Positions 44,553 to 56,600 of a stretch of 64,000 nucleotides of DNA are shown piece by piece. Position 1 is the stretch's first letter. The number at the start of each line of letters is the position of its first letter. A model generated the notes under the pieces. That model made no database searches and was not told where the DNA came from. It worked only from the letters and a program-made list of their open reading frames with translations. Source of the stretch: Enoplosus armatus. Taxonomy: Eukaryota > Chordata > Actinopteri > Centrarchiformes > Enoplosidae. The stretch covers positions 20,346,227-20,410,226 of the forward strand of contig NC_092200.1 of the NCBI RefSeq assembly GCF_043641665.1, read 5' to 3'. A program made the position numbers and the translations under genes.

Positions 44553-47436
44553 GATCCAAGATGGCGCTGCGGATGGCTGCCTCGGTCTGTTGGAGCGCAT
44601 TGTTTTGCCTTGTTTTGTTTGTAAATAGCGTTTCTTGTTTTGGTTCACGGAGCTCTTTCACCAGAGAAGAGCTCATGAACATCAGGGGAACAACTCCAGT
44701 GGATTTGTTTCCCGAATTTCTTGCACCTTTAACTGTTTTATGGGACATTCTGGTCAAAGGTGCTCTCACCTTTGCAGCTCTATGTCGACGTAGAGGGAAA
44801 CGTGCCGGTGCGCTCGTGCGTCTTTGCCGGCGAGGACAACGCACACCGCTACCCGGAATATTTCTCTCTAACGTGCGCTCACTGGGGAATAAGATGGACG
44901 AACTCCAGCTGCTGATGAGGAGAAACAAGGACTTTTATTCATCTGCTGTTTTGTGCTTCACGGAGACATGGCTGGGGGAAAGAACTCCCGACGCGACGCT
45001 GCAGCTGGACGGATTCCAGCTTCTCCAAGCGGACCGCTACGCGCACCTCTCCTGCAAAACAAAGGGTGGAGGTATTTGTTTCTACATCAACAGCAGCTGG
45101 TTTAACGATGTGACAGTGATCCGACGACATTGCTCTCCTTCCCTGGAAACTTTTTTCATAAACTGTAAACCATACTACTCCCCCCGTGAGTTTGCTTCAT
45201 TCATTCTGGTCGGTGTTTACATTCCACCGGAGGCCAACGTGCAGGACGCACAGCGCGCAGTCGCCGACCAGATACTGGAAACGGAGCGGACCAACCCGGA
45301 CTCCTTAGTTATTGTCCTCTGTGACTTTAACAAAGGTAACCTCAGACATGAACTCCCCAAATACAAACAGTTTATTAAATGCCCCACCAGGGAGGGGAAC
45401 ACTCTGGATAACGCTTTTCACGCCGTCACCCGCGCTCCACTGGGACACTCTGACCACGACATGGTCCACCTGAGTCCTGCATACAGGCAGAAATTAATAC
45501 TTTCTAAGCCTGTTGCGAGAACTTTGAAGAAGTGGACCAGTGAAGCTGCAGAGGACCTGAAGGCGTGTTTGGACTGTACTGACTGGGATGTTTTCAGGAC
45601 TGCTACCAACAGTCTGGATGAGTACACGGAGGCTGTGACTTCATATATCAGCTTCTGTGAGGACTGCTGCGTAGCAACTTGGACCAGGGTGAGTTATAAC
45701 AACGACAAACCCTGGTTCACAGCAAGACCGCGACAGCTGAGGTTGGAAAAGGAAGAGGCGTTTAAGAGTGGCAACAGAGCGGAGTTTAAGGAAGCCAAGT
45801 ACAAGTTTAGCAAGGCTGTGAGGGAAGCTAAACGACTGTACTCAGAGAGACTACAAGACCAGTTCTCCTCCAACGACTCTGCTTCTGTTTGGAGGGGGCT
45901 CAGGCAGATCACCAACTACAAGTCAAGAGCCCCCAACGACCGACGCCTCGCCAACAGCCTCAACAACTTCTACTGTCGCTTTGAAAGACAATGGGACAGT
46001 CCTGACACCATCCCCCACACCATCACCCACCAGCTCCAGCCCAACAGCCCCAACCCCCTCATCACGCCTTGGGCTGAACACTCACACCTCCTACCACCAC
46101 AGCTGCCCCCCACAGTGCCCCCCCCCCCCCCCCCAGCATCGACACCTCTGTCTGTCCTTGAAAGAGATGTGAACAGGCTCTTCAAGAGACAAAACCCCCG
46201 GAAAGCTGCTGGACCAGACTCTATCTCTCCATCCTGCCTGAAGCGCTGCGCCGATCAGCTGTCTCCAGTGTTCACGGACATCTTCAACACCTCACTGGAG
46301 ACATGCCACGTGCCAGCCTGCTTCAAGGCCTCCACCATCATCCCAGTCCCCAAAAAAACAGGGCCCACAGGATTAAATGACTACAGACCCGTCGCCCTAA
46401 CCTCTGTGGTCATGAAATCATTTGAATGCCTGGTCTTGTCCCACCTCAAATCCATCACCGACCCTCTGCTGGACCCCCTGCAGTTCGCCTACAGAGCCAA
46501 CAGGTCTGTAGACAACGCCGTCAACTTGGCCCTACACTTCATCCTCCAGCACCTGGACTCCGCAGGATCCCACGCCAGGATCCTGTTTGTGGACTTCAGC
46601 TCTGCCTTCAACACGATCGTCCCAGTTCTTCTTCAGGACAAGCTCTCCCAGCTGAATGTGCCTGACCCCACCTGCAGGTGGATCACCGATTTCCTGTCTG
46701 ACAGAAAGCAACACGTGAAGCTGGGGAAACACGTTTCAGACTTGCGGACGATCAGCACCGGCTCCCCTCAAGGCTGTGTTCTTTCTCCTCTACTCTTCTC
46801 CCTGTACACCAACAGCTGCACCTCCAGTCACCAGTCCGTCAAGCTCCTGAAGTTCGCGGACGACACCACCCTCATTGGACTCATCTCTGGAGAGGATGAG
46901 TCTGCCTACAGGTGGGAGATTGACCATCTGGTGACCTGGTGCAAGAGCAACAACCTGGAGCTTAACGCTTCAAAGACAGTGGAGATGGTTGTAGACTTCA
47001 GGAAGAGCGCAGCCCCACCCGCCCCATCACCCTGTGTGACTCTCCAGCGGACACTGTGGAGTCCTTCCATTTCCTGGGCTCCATCATCAGCCAGGACCTC
47101 CGGTGGGAGCTGAACATCAGTCAACCTGACAAACTGACATTGACCCCCCCCCCCGAACACAAACACAAGTTATACGTTATATTAATGTACATCACCCCTG
47201 TCCCCCCTGCGTTACATTAACGCACCCACCCCCTACTGGACACTTTATCTGGACACTTTACCTTATTTTGGTCACTGCACTGTTATTTATCTTATCTTAT
47301 TTTTATTTTTATTCTTATTTTACCTTTTATGTTCTACTTATTTGTTGTCAAAACAATAGCACCTTCAGACCACGGCAAATTCCTTGTAATGTATGTTACT
47401 TGGCAATAAACAGTTTCTGATTCTGATTCTGATTCT
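44553..47436 (+). mobile_element. Rex1/CR1-group LINE, nearly full length
   Basis: The 5' end GATCCAAGATGGCGCTGCGG is at 44553; the 3'UTR (GCAAATTCCTTGTAATGTAT) and (GATTCTG)n tail end at 47436, directly against minus-strand L2 sequence. It shares its 5' start with the deleted copies at 33991 and 36922, which supports 44553 as the true element start. Confidence 0.96.
44561..47113 (+). CDS. LINE ORF2: endonuclease and reverse transcriptase, C-terminally broken
   Basis: An 850-codon frame. It runs through a hydrophobic start ([14 protein letters not shown]), the AP-like endonuclease with FTETWLG near residue 132, CDFN near 253 (normally GDFN) and HSDHDM near 296, then RT motifs [45 protein letters not shown] and the catalytic [11 protein letters not shown] near 766. 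Relative to the minus-strand copy, seven codons (YCYTTVS) are missing after TLD. One C is lost near 47025, shifting the frame, and several hundred bases of the C-terminal domain are deleted near 47115. All visible RT catalytic residues remain, but the missing C-terminus probably makes it inactive. Confidence 0.92.
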   Translation: MALRMAASVCWSALFCLVLFVNSVSCFGSRSSFTREELMNIRGTTPVDLFPEFLAPLTVLWDILVKGALTFAALCRRRGKRAGALVRLCRRGQRTPLPGIFLSNVRSLGNKMDELQLLMRRNKDFYSSAVLCFTETWLGERTPDATLQLDGFQLLQADRYAHLSCKTKGGGICFYINSSWFNDVTVIRRHCSPSLETFFINCKPYYSPREFASFILVGVYIPPEANVQDAQRAVADQILETERTNPDSLVIVLCDFNKGNLRHELPKYKQFIKCPTREGNTLDNAFHAVTRAPLGHSDHDMVHLSPAYRQKLILSKPVARTLKKWTSEAAEDLKACLDCTDWDVFRTATNSLDEYTEAVTSYISFCEDCCVATWTRVSYNNDKPWFTARPRQLRLEKEEAFKSGNRAEFKEAKYKFSKAVREAKRLYSERLQDQFSSNDSASVWRGLRQITNYKSRAPNDRRLANSLNNFYCRFERQWDSPDTIPHTITHQLQPNSPNPLITPWAEHSHLLPPQLPPTVPPPPPPASTPLSVLERDVNRLFKRQNPRKAAGPDSISPSCLKRCADQLSPVFTDIFNTSLETCHVPACFKASTIIPVPKKTGPTGLNDYRPVALTSVVMKSFECLVLSHLKSITDPLLDPLQFAYRANRSVDNAVNLALHFILQHLDSAGSHARILFVDFSSAFNTIVPVLLQDKLSQLNVPDPTCRWITDFLSDRKQHVKLGKHVSDLRTISTGSPQGCVLSPLLFSLYTNSCTSSHQSVKLLKFADDTTLIGLISGEDESAYRWEIDHLVTWCKSNNLELNASKTVEMVVDFRKSAAPPAPSPCVTLQRTLWSPSISWAPSSARTSGGS

Positions 47437-48520
47437 ACAGTGCTGAAGAGAAACCTGGGGTTGTTCTTGTTCCCTTCTGTTAATGATAAGTAATAGGCTG
47501 CTTGGCTATCTTGCCAAATTAAACGTGATTCCTCCAGTTTGGTGGAGCGCCATTTCCTTTCAAGTTTCTGCACTGATTGCTTTAATTTGCGGGTTTGGGT
47601 GTTATACCATGGAGCTGACTTTCTTTCTTTTATTATCTTCTTTTTAAGAGGGGCAATAGAGTCAAGTGTCAATCGCATTGAGCCTGCAGCACTGTCAACA
47701 AGATTGTCCATTTGAGAGGGACGAAGGTTAGCATAGGAGTCCTCAATTGTATTGAGACATGGCATTGAATTTAATGCCGATGGAATCCCTTCCTTAAATT
47801 TAGCTACAGCACTATCAGATAGAAATCTGGTGTAGACTTTTTTGCCTAATGGACTATAGTCCAGTAATAGGAATTTAAAAGTTATTAAATAATGGTCCGA
47901 TAACAAAGGATTCTGTGGAAAGACAATTAGATGTTCAATTTCAAGTCCATATGTCAGAACCAGGTCGAGGGTGTGATTAAAACAGTGAGTGGGTTTCTGT
48001 ACCCTCTGACAGAAGCCGATCGAATCCAATAAAGAGATAAATGCAGTACCAAGGCTATCCTTATCAATGTCCACATGAATATTAAAATCCCCTACGATAA
48101 TGACTTTGTCTGTTTTAAGGACTAAACCTGATAAAAACTCTGAGAATTCAGATAAGAATTCATAGTATGCACCTGGAGCGCGATAGACTATAACGAATAA
48201 GACCGGCTTCAGTGTTTTCCAGGTTAGGAGTGAGAGACTCAGAACAAGGCTTTCAAATGAGTTATAATCCAGTTTAGGTCTAGAGTTCATCAACAGACTT
48301 GACTCAAAAATGGCTGCAACTCCACCTCCTCGGCCGGTGCCTCGAGGGATGTGAGTATTAGTACGACTGGGCGGAGTGGATTCATTCAGGCTGACATACT
48401 CTTCATGACACAGCCAGGTTTCTGTCAGACACAGTAGATCAATATGATTATCTGATATTAGCTCGTTTACTAATACAGCTTTAGACGACAGAGATCTGAT
48501 ATTTAAGAGTCCACACTTAA
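47437..48520 (-). pseudogene. L2 ORF2 endonuclease region, cut by Rex1
   Basis: AP-endonuclease-like domain. The frame shows [48 protein letters not shown] and [11 protein letters not shown], so E, D, N and SDH residues are all present. After [14 protein letters not shown] the protein ends at NPRFLFSTV, and the next codons are LINE tail (SESESE). Intact as a domain but separated from its RT. Confidence 0.9.
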
Positions 48521-48664
48521 TTTTCCTATTGTTTCCAATTTTCCTATAGCAGTAGTGGTCTTAATTTTTATTAATGACTGCTCTCCTGTTTAACTTTGAT
48601 TGAATTAATTTAAGTGGTCGGGGGGCAGACACAGTCATTATGGGGTTTTGGGTGGGTAACTGCT

Positions 48665-49477
48665 CTAATGGAAGCGCAGAGATATGAGAGCCGCTCCATC
48701 CAAAGTGGGATGAATGCCGTCTCTCCTCATCAGACCAGGTCTCCTCCAGAAAGTCCACCAATTATCTACAAAGCCCACATCGTTTGCTGGACACCACCTC
48801 GACAGCCAGCGGTTCAATGATGACATGCAGCTAAACATATCATCACTGGTCAAATTGGGTAGGGGCCCAGAGAAAACTACGGAGTCCGACATGACCTCTG
48901 ATTGGCGTAACCGGGAGTCATTACCGCCGACGTGAATAACAATCTTACTGTATTTACGCTTATCCTTAGCCAGCAGTTTTAAATTTGATTCAATGTCGCC
49001 CGCTCTGGCCCCAGGAATGCATTTCACTATGGTCGCTGGTGTCGCTAACTTCACGTTTCTAACTATGGAGCTGCCAATTACCAGAATCTGCTTCTCAGCG
49101 GGTGTCGCGTCGAGTGGGGAGAATCTGTTAGAAACATGAAGTGGTTGGTGGTGAACCGTGGGCTTCTGCTGAGGGCTATGCTTCCTTCGGGCAGTCACCC
49201 AGCCTCCCTGGCTTCCCGGCTGCTCGGGAGCTGCCGGGGGACGGCTAGCAGGAGCTACACTGAGTCGGTCCGCACCGGCTGCTGGGGGATGGCTGACTAC
49301 AGCCGTCTCCATGGTGCAGAACTGCGCCTCCAACTCGCTGAGCCTCGCCTCCAGCACGCTAAATAAACTACATTTAGTACAATTACCATTATCGCTAAAG
49401 GAGGCGGGGGAATAACTGAACATCTGACACACCGAGCAGGACAGAGCAGGAGAGTGAGAAGGGGAGAGAGAAGCCAT
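48665..49477 (-). CDS. L2 ORF1 with SGNH-esterase domain
   Basis: About 270 residues starting at the ATG before [12 protein letters not shown]. The N-terminal third has a CxxC...CxxC-like pattern (CSVCQMF, CTKCSLF) and a short coiled-coil-like stretch ([12 protein letters not shown]). The second half is an SGNH/GDSL-type esterase fold: [12 protein letters not shown] (Ser), [10 protein letters not shown] (Gly-Asn) and [11 protein letters not shown] (Asp-His). Esterase-bearing ORF1 proteins are known in L2/CR1 LINEs and are thought to bind lipid or RNA. The frame is fully open, making this one of the best-preserved coding regions in the window. Confidence 0.88.
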   Translation of the reverse strand: MASLSPSHSPALSCSVCQMFSYSPASFSDNGNCTKCSLFSVLEARLSELEAQFCTMETAVVSHPPAAGADRLSVAPASRPPAAPEQPGSQGGWVTARRKHSPQQKPTVHHQPLHVSNRFSPLDATPAEKQILVIGSSIVRNVKLATPATIVKCIPGARAGDIESNLKLLAKDKRKYSKIVIHVGGNDSRLRQSEVMSDSVVFSGPLPNLTSDDMFSCMSSLNRWLSRWCPANDVGFVDNWWTFWRRPGLMRRDGIHPTLDGAALISLRFH

Positions 49478-49759
49478 CTTCAATGTTCCCAAAATATTTC
49501 ACAGGACAGGTATTTGGGATTTCATATGCCAAAATATTTTTAACAACTGCATTTACTTTTCTCAATATAGCCTTATCTTTTCACAATTCTAGAAAATATG
49601 CGAGTGGTCAGCTTCCATGCTTCCACACAGCCTCAAACAATTGTTGTGCACCAAGTTGCCTGCTTTTTATTTTGGGTGTTATGAAGAAGTTGTTCCAGCA
49701 GAATTTCCTCCACACTACCGAGTTTGTGGATGTACATTGTATCTCACACATTTGATACC

Positions 49760-51905
49760 ATTATTCTGTTATTTTAATCTTTAACTCTGCTTCCCATTTT
49801 GCTTTTATGTAGAGCATTGTTTCCCCCCTGCTTCCCCCAAAGCTTGGTTGAGAACAGAGATGACCCGAGGTCCCCCTCTTTTGCAAGTGTACTGCAAGTA
49901 TCTGAAACACATTTGTTTCGAGACCATACTTTGCCTCTAAATCTTGAAAACTCATGAATTCACCATTTTCGAAAGCCTTACACATTGCCATTATGCCTTT
50001 GTGTGCCCATTCTTTGAATATTGGATCATACCCCGGGCTTAAACTTTGAGTCATATGCAAACCACCTCAGTGTGCGAACCCCTCTCTTTAATTTGTATTT
50101 TTCTAATATAACTACATATTTCTAACATAAATGCTACTGTTGGATCCATAATATGTCTCAAAGCTCCCACCAAGATCTGGGTCTGGTAACCCTGTATCTC
50201 TATCTTTCCATTTCTTTCCATCATTAGACATAACCAGAAACTAACTAACTAACCGGAACCATACTTGTACCCTTTTTTTTGAACGTTGTCTACAATATGG
50301 AGTGTTCTTCTAATATTGTCCTGTGTTTGGCGCCCTAATAAATCCAGTTTTTCATTGATCAGGTCTGGTATGAAAATCTCAAATTATTGAGGTAAATAGC
50401 TTGTAGTCTACATTTAAAAGTGATATTGGCCTGATTTTTTTACATTGTTCTCTGTCTTTGCCTTCCTTGGCTAAAATAGTAATAATTGGTTACCCTAAAA
50501 GGGGTTAAAAAAGGACAAAAGCAGAGGCGTTAGCTTCGTATTAAAGGTCTTATACCATTCTGATGGAAACCCGTCACTGCCTGGTGATTTACAATGGTAT
50601 CATTCTGTACCTCACCAATAGATGGCAGGTCGAGTGAGTTAAGAAAACATCTTACTGTTTTTTCATCAGCTGATGGTGGTTTTGAATAAAGTTTCTTATA
50701 GTACTACAAATATTCTTTCTATTTCATCTCGTTCATGTAATAATTGGTTGGTTTTATTTTATTTTATATATTTTATTATATTTATATTTTATAAATTGTA
50801 TTAGAAGTCTGGTTTTTACGCAGACATCTGGCCAGGAGAGTAGTTGCTTTTGGGCCTGATTCATAATAAATCTGCTATACAAATCTTGCCCTTTTTTGTA
50901 TTGTCAAGCTGATTGGCTTACGATGGGGTACATCTGCCACCCCGATTTTACACTCTGTGACCCTTGTGACTTTCACTGGTAATCATGAAAAAGTAGTCAA
51001 TTCTGGAGTAGACATAATGTGGTACTGAATAGTGTGTATAGTCCCTTTCTACAGGGTGACGTTCTCTCCAAACATCAATTAGTCCCATTTCCTGCACTGA
51101 TGTGTTAATAACCTTGGTCAGATGCATCCTGTTTTTCTTGAAAGTAGTTGTATCAAACTTATGATTCATGACCACATTAAAGTCCCCTCCACATATGAAA
51201 ATACCTTGTGGCATTTAAATTACCCAGTCCTGCACTGCATTCAGAAACCTCCAGACAACTTAAATCTGCACAGGCCTTAACATCCATACATGTGCTAAGT
51301 AAAGAAAAAACTGTTGACTTCCCAGTTAGGGTGATTCCTTGCCACCCTGAGTCCCCGTGCAGAGGGGAAAACCTCCTCCCAGTGGAGGTGAAACACGCCA
51401 TTTCCTAGTAGTCCAACTTCATCCGATAGCACTTATTTTGTAATCCAAACGAAGTCTTTAGCCCCATATATACCAGCATTTAAAAAAAGAATAAAAAGAG
51501 GGAGGTCCTGAGCTGCATCTTGCATTATCATATGTGCGTGTTCCAGAGTCCCAGTTAATGCACTTTTCCAGCGGGGTCTGGCAGCGGACACCGTTCTCCT
51601 ACAGGGGCTTCTTTATTCCAGTGTATGCCTTGAGCTTCTGGACAGCCTTCGTTGCACAGTTGTGATCGAATGATAGGCGTCGCTCTCGAACATTATCTTC
51701 TTTCCCCAGGCCCTTTTCAACACCATTTCTTTGGTATTAAACTTCAGAAAATGTACCACTACCGATACTCTGGAGCACTGAGCGCATGGTTTCTGCCAAG
51801 TCATCATTTGAGCACTGAGCGTCATCCATCTCCAGGGAATTATTTCTTTGTTGTCCATCTTGTTTCTTTTAGTTTTCGCTTCCCCACTCATGTCAATAAA
51901 AGTTA
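49760..51905 (-). pseudogene. L1-clade LINE (Swimmer/Tx1-like), decayed
   Basis: Minus strand, pieces in the correct order. ORF1-like: VVVHFLKFNTKEMVLKRAWG at about 51800-51700. Endonuclease: GIFICGGDFNVVMNHKFDTT at about 51200 and RIDYFFMITS near 50985. [14 protein letters not shown] near 50560 and [16 protein letters not shown] near 50410. C-terminal: DPIFKEWAHKGIMAMCKAF and FQDLEAKYGL near 50030-49900. Frameshifts, stops and deletions separate the pieces, so it is inactive. It is a third LINE clade in the same 15 kb. Confidence 0.85.
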
Positions 51906-52091
51906 CAACAATTTGTTTGACAATTAGTGAATTAAGGCGGTTAGTTTTAACTTGCTATCAGGAGCTCTAGTTCACAGGGGTTTCACTTCTGCCTCCATGA
52001 GACGTTTCTTCAGCGGTTGTTTACATGATATGTGGAGTGTAACGTGAAGCAAGTTTAGCAAAGTGCCTGTTGGATTTATTACACATCTACA

Positions 52092-52107
52092 TGGTGTCAG
52101 AAGGGTG
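52092..52107 (+). promoter_or_regulatory. Candidate primer-binding site of the gypsy element
   Basis: TGGTGTCAGAAGGGTG, following an LTR-like end ACACATCTACA. Fish Ty3/gypsy elements often show this sequence directly after the 5' LTR. The upstream LTR limit is not clear (somewhere after about 51920). Confidence 0.5.
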
Positions 52108-52149
52108 CAAGAACTCCGGCGTATCGACCTGCTGTTTTTTGACGAGAAC

Positions 52150-52897
52150 GTTGTGGACTGAAACTGGCTCAAGTTTAAGAAGGAGTGGACGGACTGCATG
52201 GCTGGACTCTCTGCTAGCTCAAAAAAAGTTCAGGCATACGCTTTCCTCAACTTGGCCAGTTCCGAAGCCTTGGATAAATATGAAACTTTCACGTTTGGAG
52301 ACGATGAGGACAAAGAGGATCCAGAGGTACTGGTTAAAATGTTCAATGCCTTATGTCTACCACTGAAAAATGTAATAATGGGCCGACACACGTTCAACAC
52401 TAAGCACCAAAAAGTGGGGGAAAATATACAGTCGTATGTATCTACATTAAGACTGCTAGCTAAAAGCTGGAACTTCGGCAGCCGGACTGACAAACTGATC
52501 AGAGATCGGTTGGTATGTGGTATCTATAGTGACGCCCTGCACTCACAGCTGCTTAAACAGAAAGATCTAATACTGGCCTCCGCCATGGAACTTTGCATGT
52601 TACATGAGCAGTCGGAACGGGGCAACAAGGAGCTAAAGAAGGAGGGGGAGGTGTGCACAGTTCAGGAGAGCCCTTGTTCAAATTGTGGCGGAAAACACAC
52701 ATATGACAGAATCAAGTGCCCTGATTTCAACAAGCGCTGCAATGCCTGTAGAAAATGGAACCACTTTTCCAGGTGTTGTAGATCTAAACAATTTTCTGTT
52801 AACAAATCTTCAAACACAAAGAGCGGAGGATACACACACAGAGTAAACGAGTTGGAATCACAATCACAGATGGATGAGCTCCTCACCACATTCTTCT
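52150..52897 (+). CDS. Ty3/gypsy gag, 3'-truncated by the satellite
   Basis: Gag polyprotein: a capsid-like helical region (KKVQAYAFLNLASSEALDKY, FTFGDDEDKEDPEVLVKMF, NIQSYVSTLRLLAKSWNF, IRDRLVCGIYSD), then a nucleocapsid with cysteine/histidine motifs (CSNCGGKHTYDRIKC; CNACRKWNHFSRCC). The clear in-frame part begins at the ATG at 52198; related gag sequence (WLKFKKEWTDC) lies just upstream. After SQSQMDELLTT the frame enters the satellite at 52898 and adds about 35 satellite-encoded residues before a stop at 53004. No protease, RT or integrase follows. Fragment of a retrotransposon. Confidence 0.85.
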
Positions 52898-53607
52898 CTT
52901 TCACTGAAAACTTGTCCTTTCCTCCTGTTTTGAATGAAAGCTTCACTTTCGGCCCTCGTTCAGTCTCAAACTGCATATTTGACCTGTTTTGTTTCAAAAC
53001 GTGACTTTAGAGCTGTTAGGCGTCTTTCACTGAAAACTTGTCCTTTCCTCCTGTTTTGAACGAAAGCTTCACTTTCGGCCCTCGTTCAGTCTCAAACTGC
53101 ATATTTCACCTGTTTTGAATGAAAGCTTCACTTTCGGCCCTCGTTCAGTATCAAACTGCATATTTCACCTGTTTTGAGTCAAAACGTGACTCTGGAGCTG
53201 ATTTAAATGAAAACTTCACTTTCAGGACTCTTTCACTGAAAACTTGTCCTTTCCTTCTGTTTTGAATGAAAGCTTCACTTTCGCCCCTCTTTCAGTCATA
53301 AACTGCGTATTACACCTGTTTTGAGTCAAACCGTGACTTTGGAGCTGATTTGAATGAAAACTTCACGTTCAGGCACTTTCAGTCATAACTTGACCTTTCC
53401 AGCTGTTTTGAGTGGAAACTTGACTTTCAGGCCTCTTTCACTGAAAACTTGAATTTTCAGGCCTAATCACTGAAAACTTGTCCTTTCCTCCTGTTTTGAA
53501 TGAAAGCTTCACTTTCGGCCCTAGTTCAGTCTCAAACTGCATATTTGACCTGTTTTGAGTCAAACCGTGAGTTTGGAGCTGTTTTGAGTGAAAACTTGAC
53601 ATTCAGG
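52898..53607 (+). repeat. Left edge of the satellite: diverged, irregular monomers
   Basis: Same monomer types as the core but in irregular order and with many substitutions (GTTTGTTTCAAAACG, TTTAGAGCTGTTAGGC, TTTCAGTCATAAACTGCG). GAGCTGATTTGAATGAAAAC near 53340 is the uncontracted form of a junction that reads GAGCGGATTT in the core. Confidence 0.9.
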
Positions 53608-56600
53608 CCGCTTTCACTGAAAACTTGTCCTTTCCTCCTGTTTTGAATGAAAGCTTCACTTTCGGCCCTCGTTCAGTCTCAAACTGCATATTTGACCTGT
53701 TTTGAGTCAAACCGTGAGTTTGGAGCTGTTTTGAGTGAAAACTTGACATTCAGGCCGCTTTCACTGAAAACTTGTCCTTTCCTCCTGTTTTGAATGAAAG
53801 CTTCACTTTCGGCCCTCGTTCAGTCTCAAACTGCATATTTGACCTGTTTTGAGTCAAACCGTGAGTTTGGAGCGGATTTGAATGAAAAGTTCACGTTCAG
53901 GCCTATTTCAGTCAAAACTTGACCTTTTCAACTGTTTTGAGTGAAAACTTGACATTCAGGCCGCTTTCACTGAAAACTTGTCCTTTCCTCCTGTTTTGAA
54001 TGAAAGCTTCACTTTCGGCCCTCGTTCAGTCTCAAACTGCATATTTGACCTGTTTTGAGTCAAACCGTGAGTTTGGAGCGGATTTGAATGAAAAGTTCAC
54101 GTTCAGGCCTATTTCAGTCAAAACTTGACCTTTTCAACTGTTTTGAGTGAAAACTTGACATTCAGGCCGCTTTCACTGAAAACTTGTCCTTTCCTCCTGT
54201 TTTGAATGAAAGCTTCACTTTCGGCCCTCGTTCAGTCTCAAACTGCATATTTGACCTGTTTTGAGTCAAACCGTGAGTTTGGAGCGGATTTGAATGAAAA
54301 GTTCACGTTCAGGCCTATTTCAGTCAAAACTTGACCTTTTCAACTGTTTTGAGTGAAAACTTGACATTCAGGCCGCTTTCACTGAAAACTTGTCCTTTCC
54401 TCCTGTTTTGAATGAAAGCTTCACTTTCGGCCCTCGTTCAGTCTCAAACTGCATATTTGACCTGTTTTGAGTCAAACCGTGAGTTTGGAGCGGATTTGAA
54501 TGAAAAGTTCACGTTCAGGCCTATTTCAGTCAAAACTTGACCTTTTCAACTGTTTTGAGTGAAAACTTGACATTCAGGCCGCTTTCACTGAAAACTTGTC
54601 CTTTCCTCCTGTTTTGAATGAAAGCTTCACTTTCGGCCCTCGTTCAGTCTCAAACTGCATATTTGACCTGTTTTGAGTCAAACCGTGAGTTTGGAGCGGA
54701 TTTGAATGAAAAGTTCACGTTCAGGCCTATTTCAGTCAAAACTTGACCTTTTCAACTGTTTTGAGTGAAAACTTGACATTCAGGCCGCTTTCACTGAAAA
54801 CTTGTCCTTTCCTCCTGTTTTGAATGAAAGCTTCACTTTCGGCCCTCGTTCAGTCTCAAACTGCATATTTGACCTGTTTTGAGTCAAACCGTGAGTTTGG
54901 AGCGGATTTGAATGAAAAGTTCACGTTCAGGCCTATTTCAGTCAAAACTTGACCTTTTCAACTGTTTTGAGTGAAAACTTGACATTCAGGCCGCTTTCAC
55001 TGAAAACTTGTCCTTTCCTCCTGTTTTGAATGAAAGCTTCACTTTCGGCCCTCGTTCAGTCTCAAACTGCATATTTGACCTGTTTTGAGTCAAACCGTGA
55101 GTTTGGAGCGGATTTGAATGAAAAGTTCACGTTCAGGCCTATTTCAGTCAAAACTTGACCTTTTCAACTGTTTTGAGTGAAAACTTGACATTCAGGCCGC
55201 TTTCACTGAAAACTTGTCCTTTCCTCCTGTTTTGAATGAAAGCTTCACTTTCGGCCCTCGTTCAGTCTCAAACTGCATATTTGACCTGTTTTCACTCAAA
55301 ACTTGACCTTTTCAACTGTTTTGAGTGAAAACTTGACATTCAGGCCGCTTTCACTGAAAACTTGTCCTTTCCTCCTGTTTTGAATGAAAGCTTCACTTTC
55401 GGCCCTCGTTCAGTCTCAAACTGCATATTTGACCTGTTTTGAGTCAAACCGTGAGTTTGGAGCTGTTTTGAGTGAAAACTTGACATTCAGGCCGCTTTCA
55501 CTGAAAACTTGTCCTTTCCTCCTGTTTTGAATGAAAGCTTCACTTTCGGCCCTCGTTCAGTCTCAAACTGCATATTTGACCTGTTTTGAGTCAAACCGTG
55601 AGTTTGGAGCGGATTTGAATGAAAAGTTCACGTTCAGGCCTATTTCAGTCAAAACTTGACCTTTTCAACTGTTTTGAGTGAAAACTTGACATTCAGGCCG
55701 CTTTGACTGAAAACTTATCCTTTCCTCCTGTTTTGAATGAAAGCTTCACTTTCGGCCCTCGTTCAGTCTCAAACTGCATATTTGACCTGTTTTGAGTCAA
55801 ACCGTGAGTTTGGAGCTGTTTTGAGTGAAAACTTGACATTCAGGCCGCTTTCACTGAAAACTTGTCCTTTCCTCCTGTTTTGAATGAAAGCTTCACTTTC
55901 GGCCCTCGTTCAGTCTCAAACTGCATATTTGACCTGTTTTGAGTCAAACCGTGAGTTTGGAGCGGATTTGAATGAAAAGTTCACGTTCAGGCCTATTTCA
56001 GTCAAAACTTGACCTTTTCAACTGTTTTGAGTGAAAACTTGACATTCAGGCCGCTTTCACTGAAAACTTGTCCTTTCCTCCTGTTTTGAATGAAAGCTTC
56101 ACTTTCGGCCCTCGTTCAGTCTCAAACTGCATATTTGACCTGTTTTGAGTCAAACCGTGAGTTTGGAGCTGTTTTGAGTGAAAACTTGACATTCAGGCCG
56201 CTTTCACTGAAAACTTGTCCTTTCCTCCTGTTTTGAATGAAAGCTTCACTTTCGGCCCTCGTTCAGTCTCAAACTGCATATTTGACCTGTTTTGAGTCAA
56301 ACCGTGAGTTTGGAGCGGATTTGAATGAAAAGTTCACGTTCAGGCCTATTTCAGTCAAAACTTGACCTTTTCAACTGTTTTGAGTGAAAACTTGACATTC
56401 AGGCCGCTTTCACTGAAAACTTGTCCTTTCCTCCTGTTTTGAATGAAAGCTTCACTTTCGGCCCTCGTTCAGTCTCAAACTGCATATTTGACCTGTTTTG
56501 AGTCAAACCGTGAGTTTGGAGCGGATTTGAATGAAAAGTTCACGTTCAGGCCTATTTCAGTCAAAACTTGACCTTTTCAACTGTTTTGAGTGAAAACTTG

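Larger units (their letters stand above)
47437..49490 (-). mobile_element. L2-clade LINE, 5' half, inverted relative to its 3' half
   Basis: Minus strand: short 5' leader, ORF1 (about 49477-48665), spacer, and the ORF2 endonuclease region (about 48520-47437). It stops at the codon series [10 protein letters not shown] exactly where the Rex1 tail begins. The continuation is found at 40964-43345 in the opposite orientation. Confidence 0.93.

Noticed and set aside
40964..49490. Twin-priming as the cause of the split L2
   Set aside because: Twin priming puts the inverted 5' part directly before the 3' part; here it lies about 4 kb beyond the 3' end with a Rex1 at the break.
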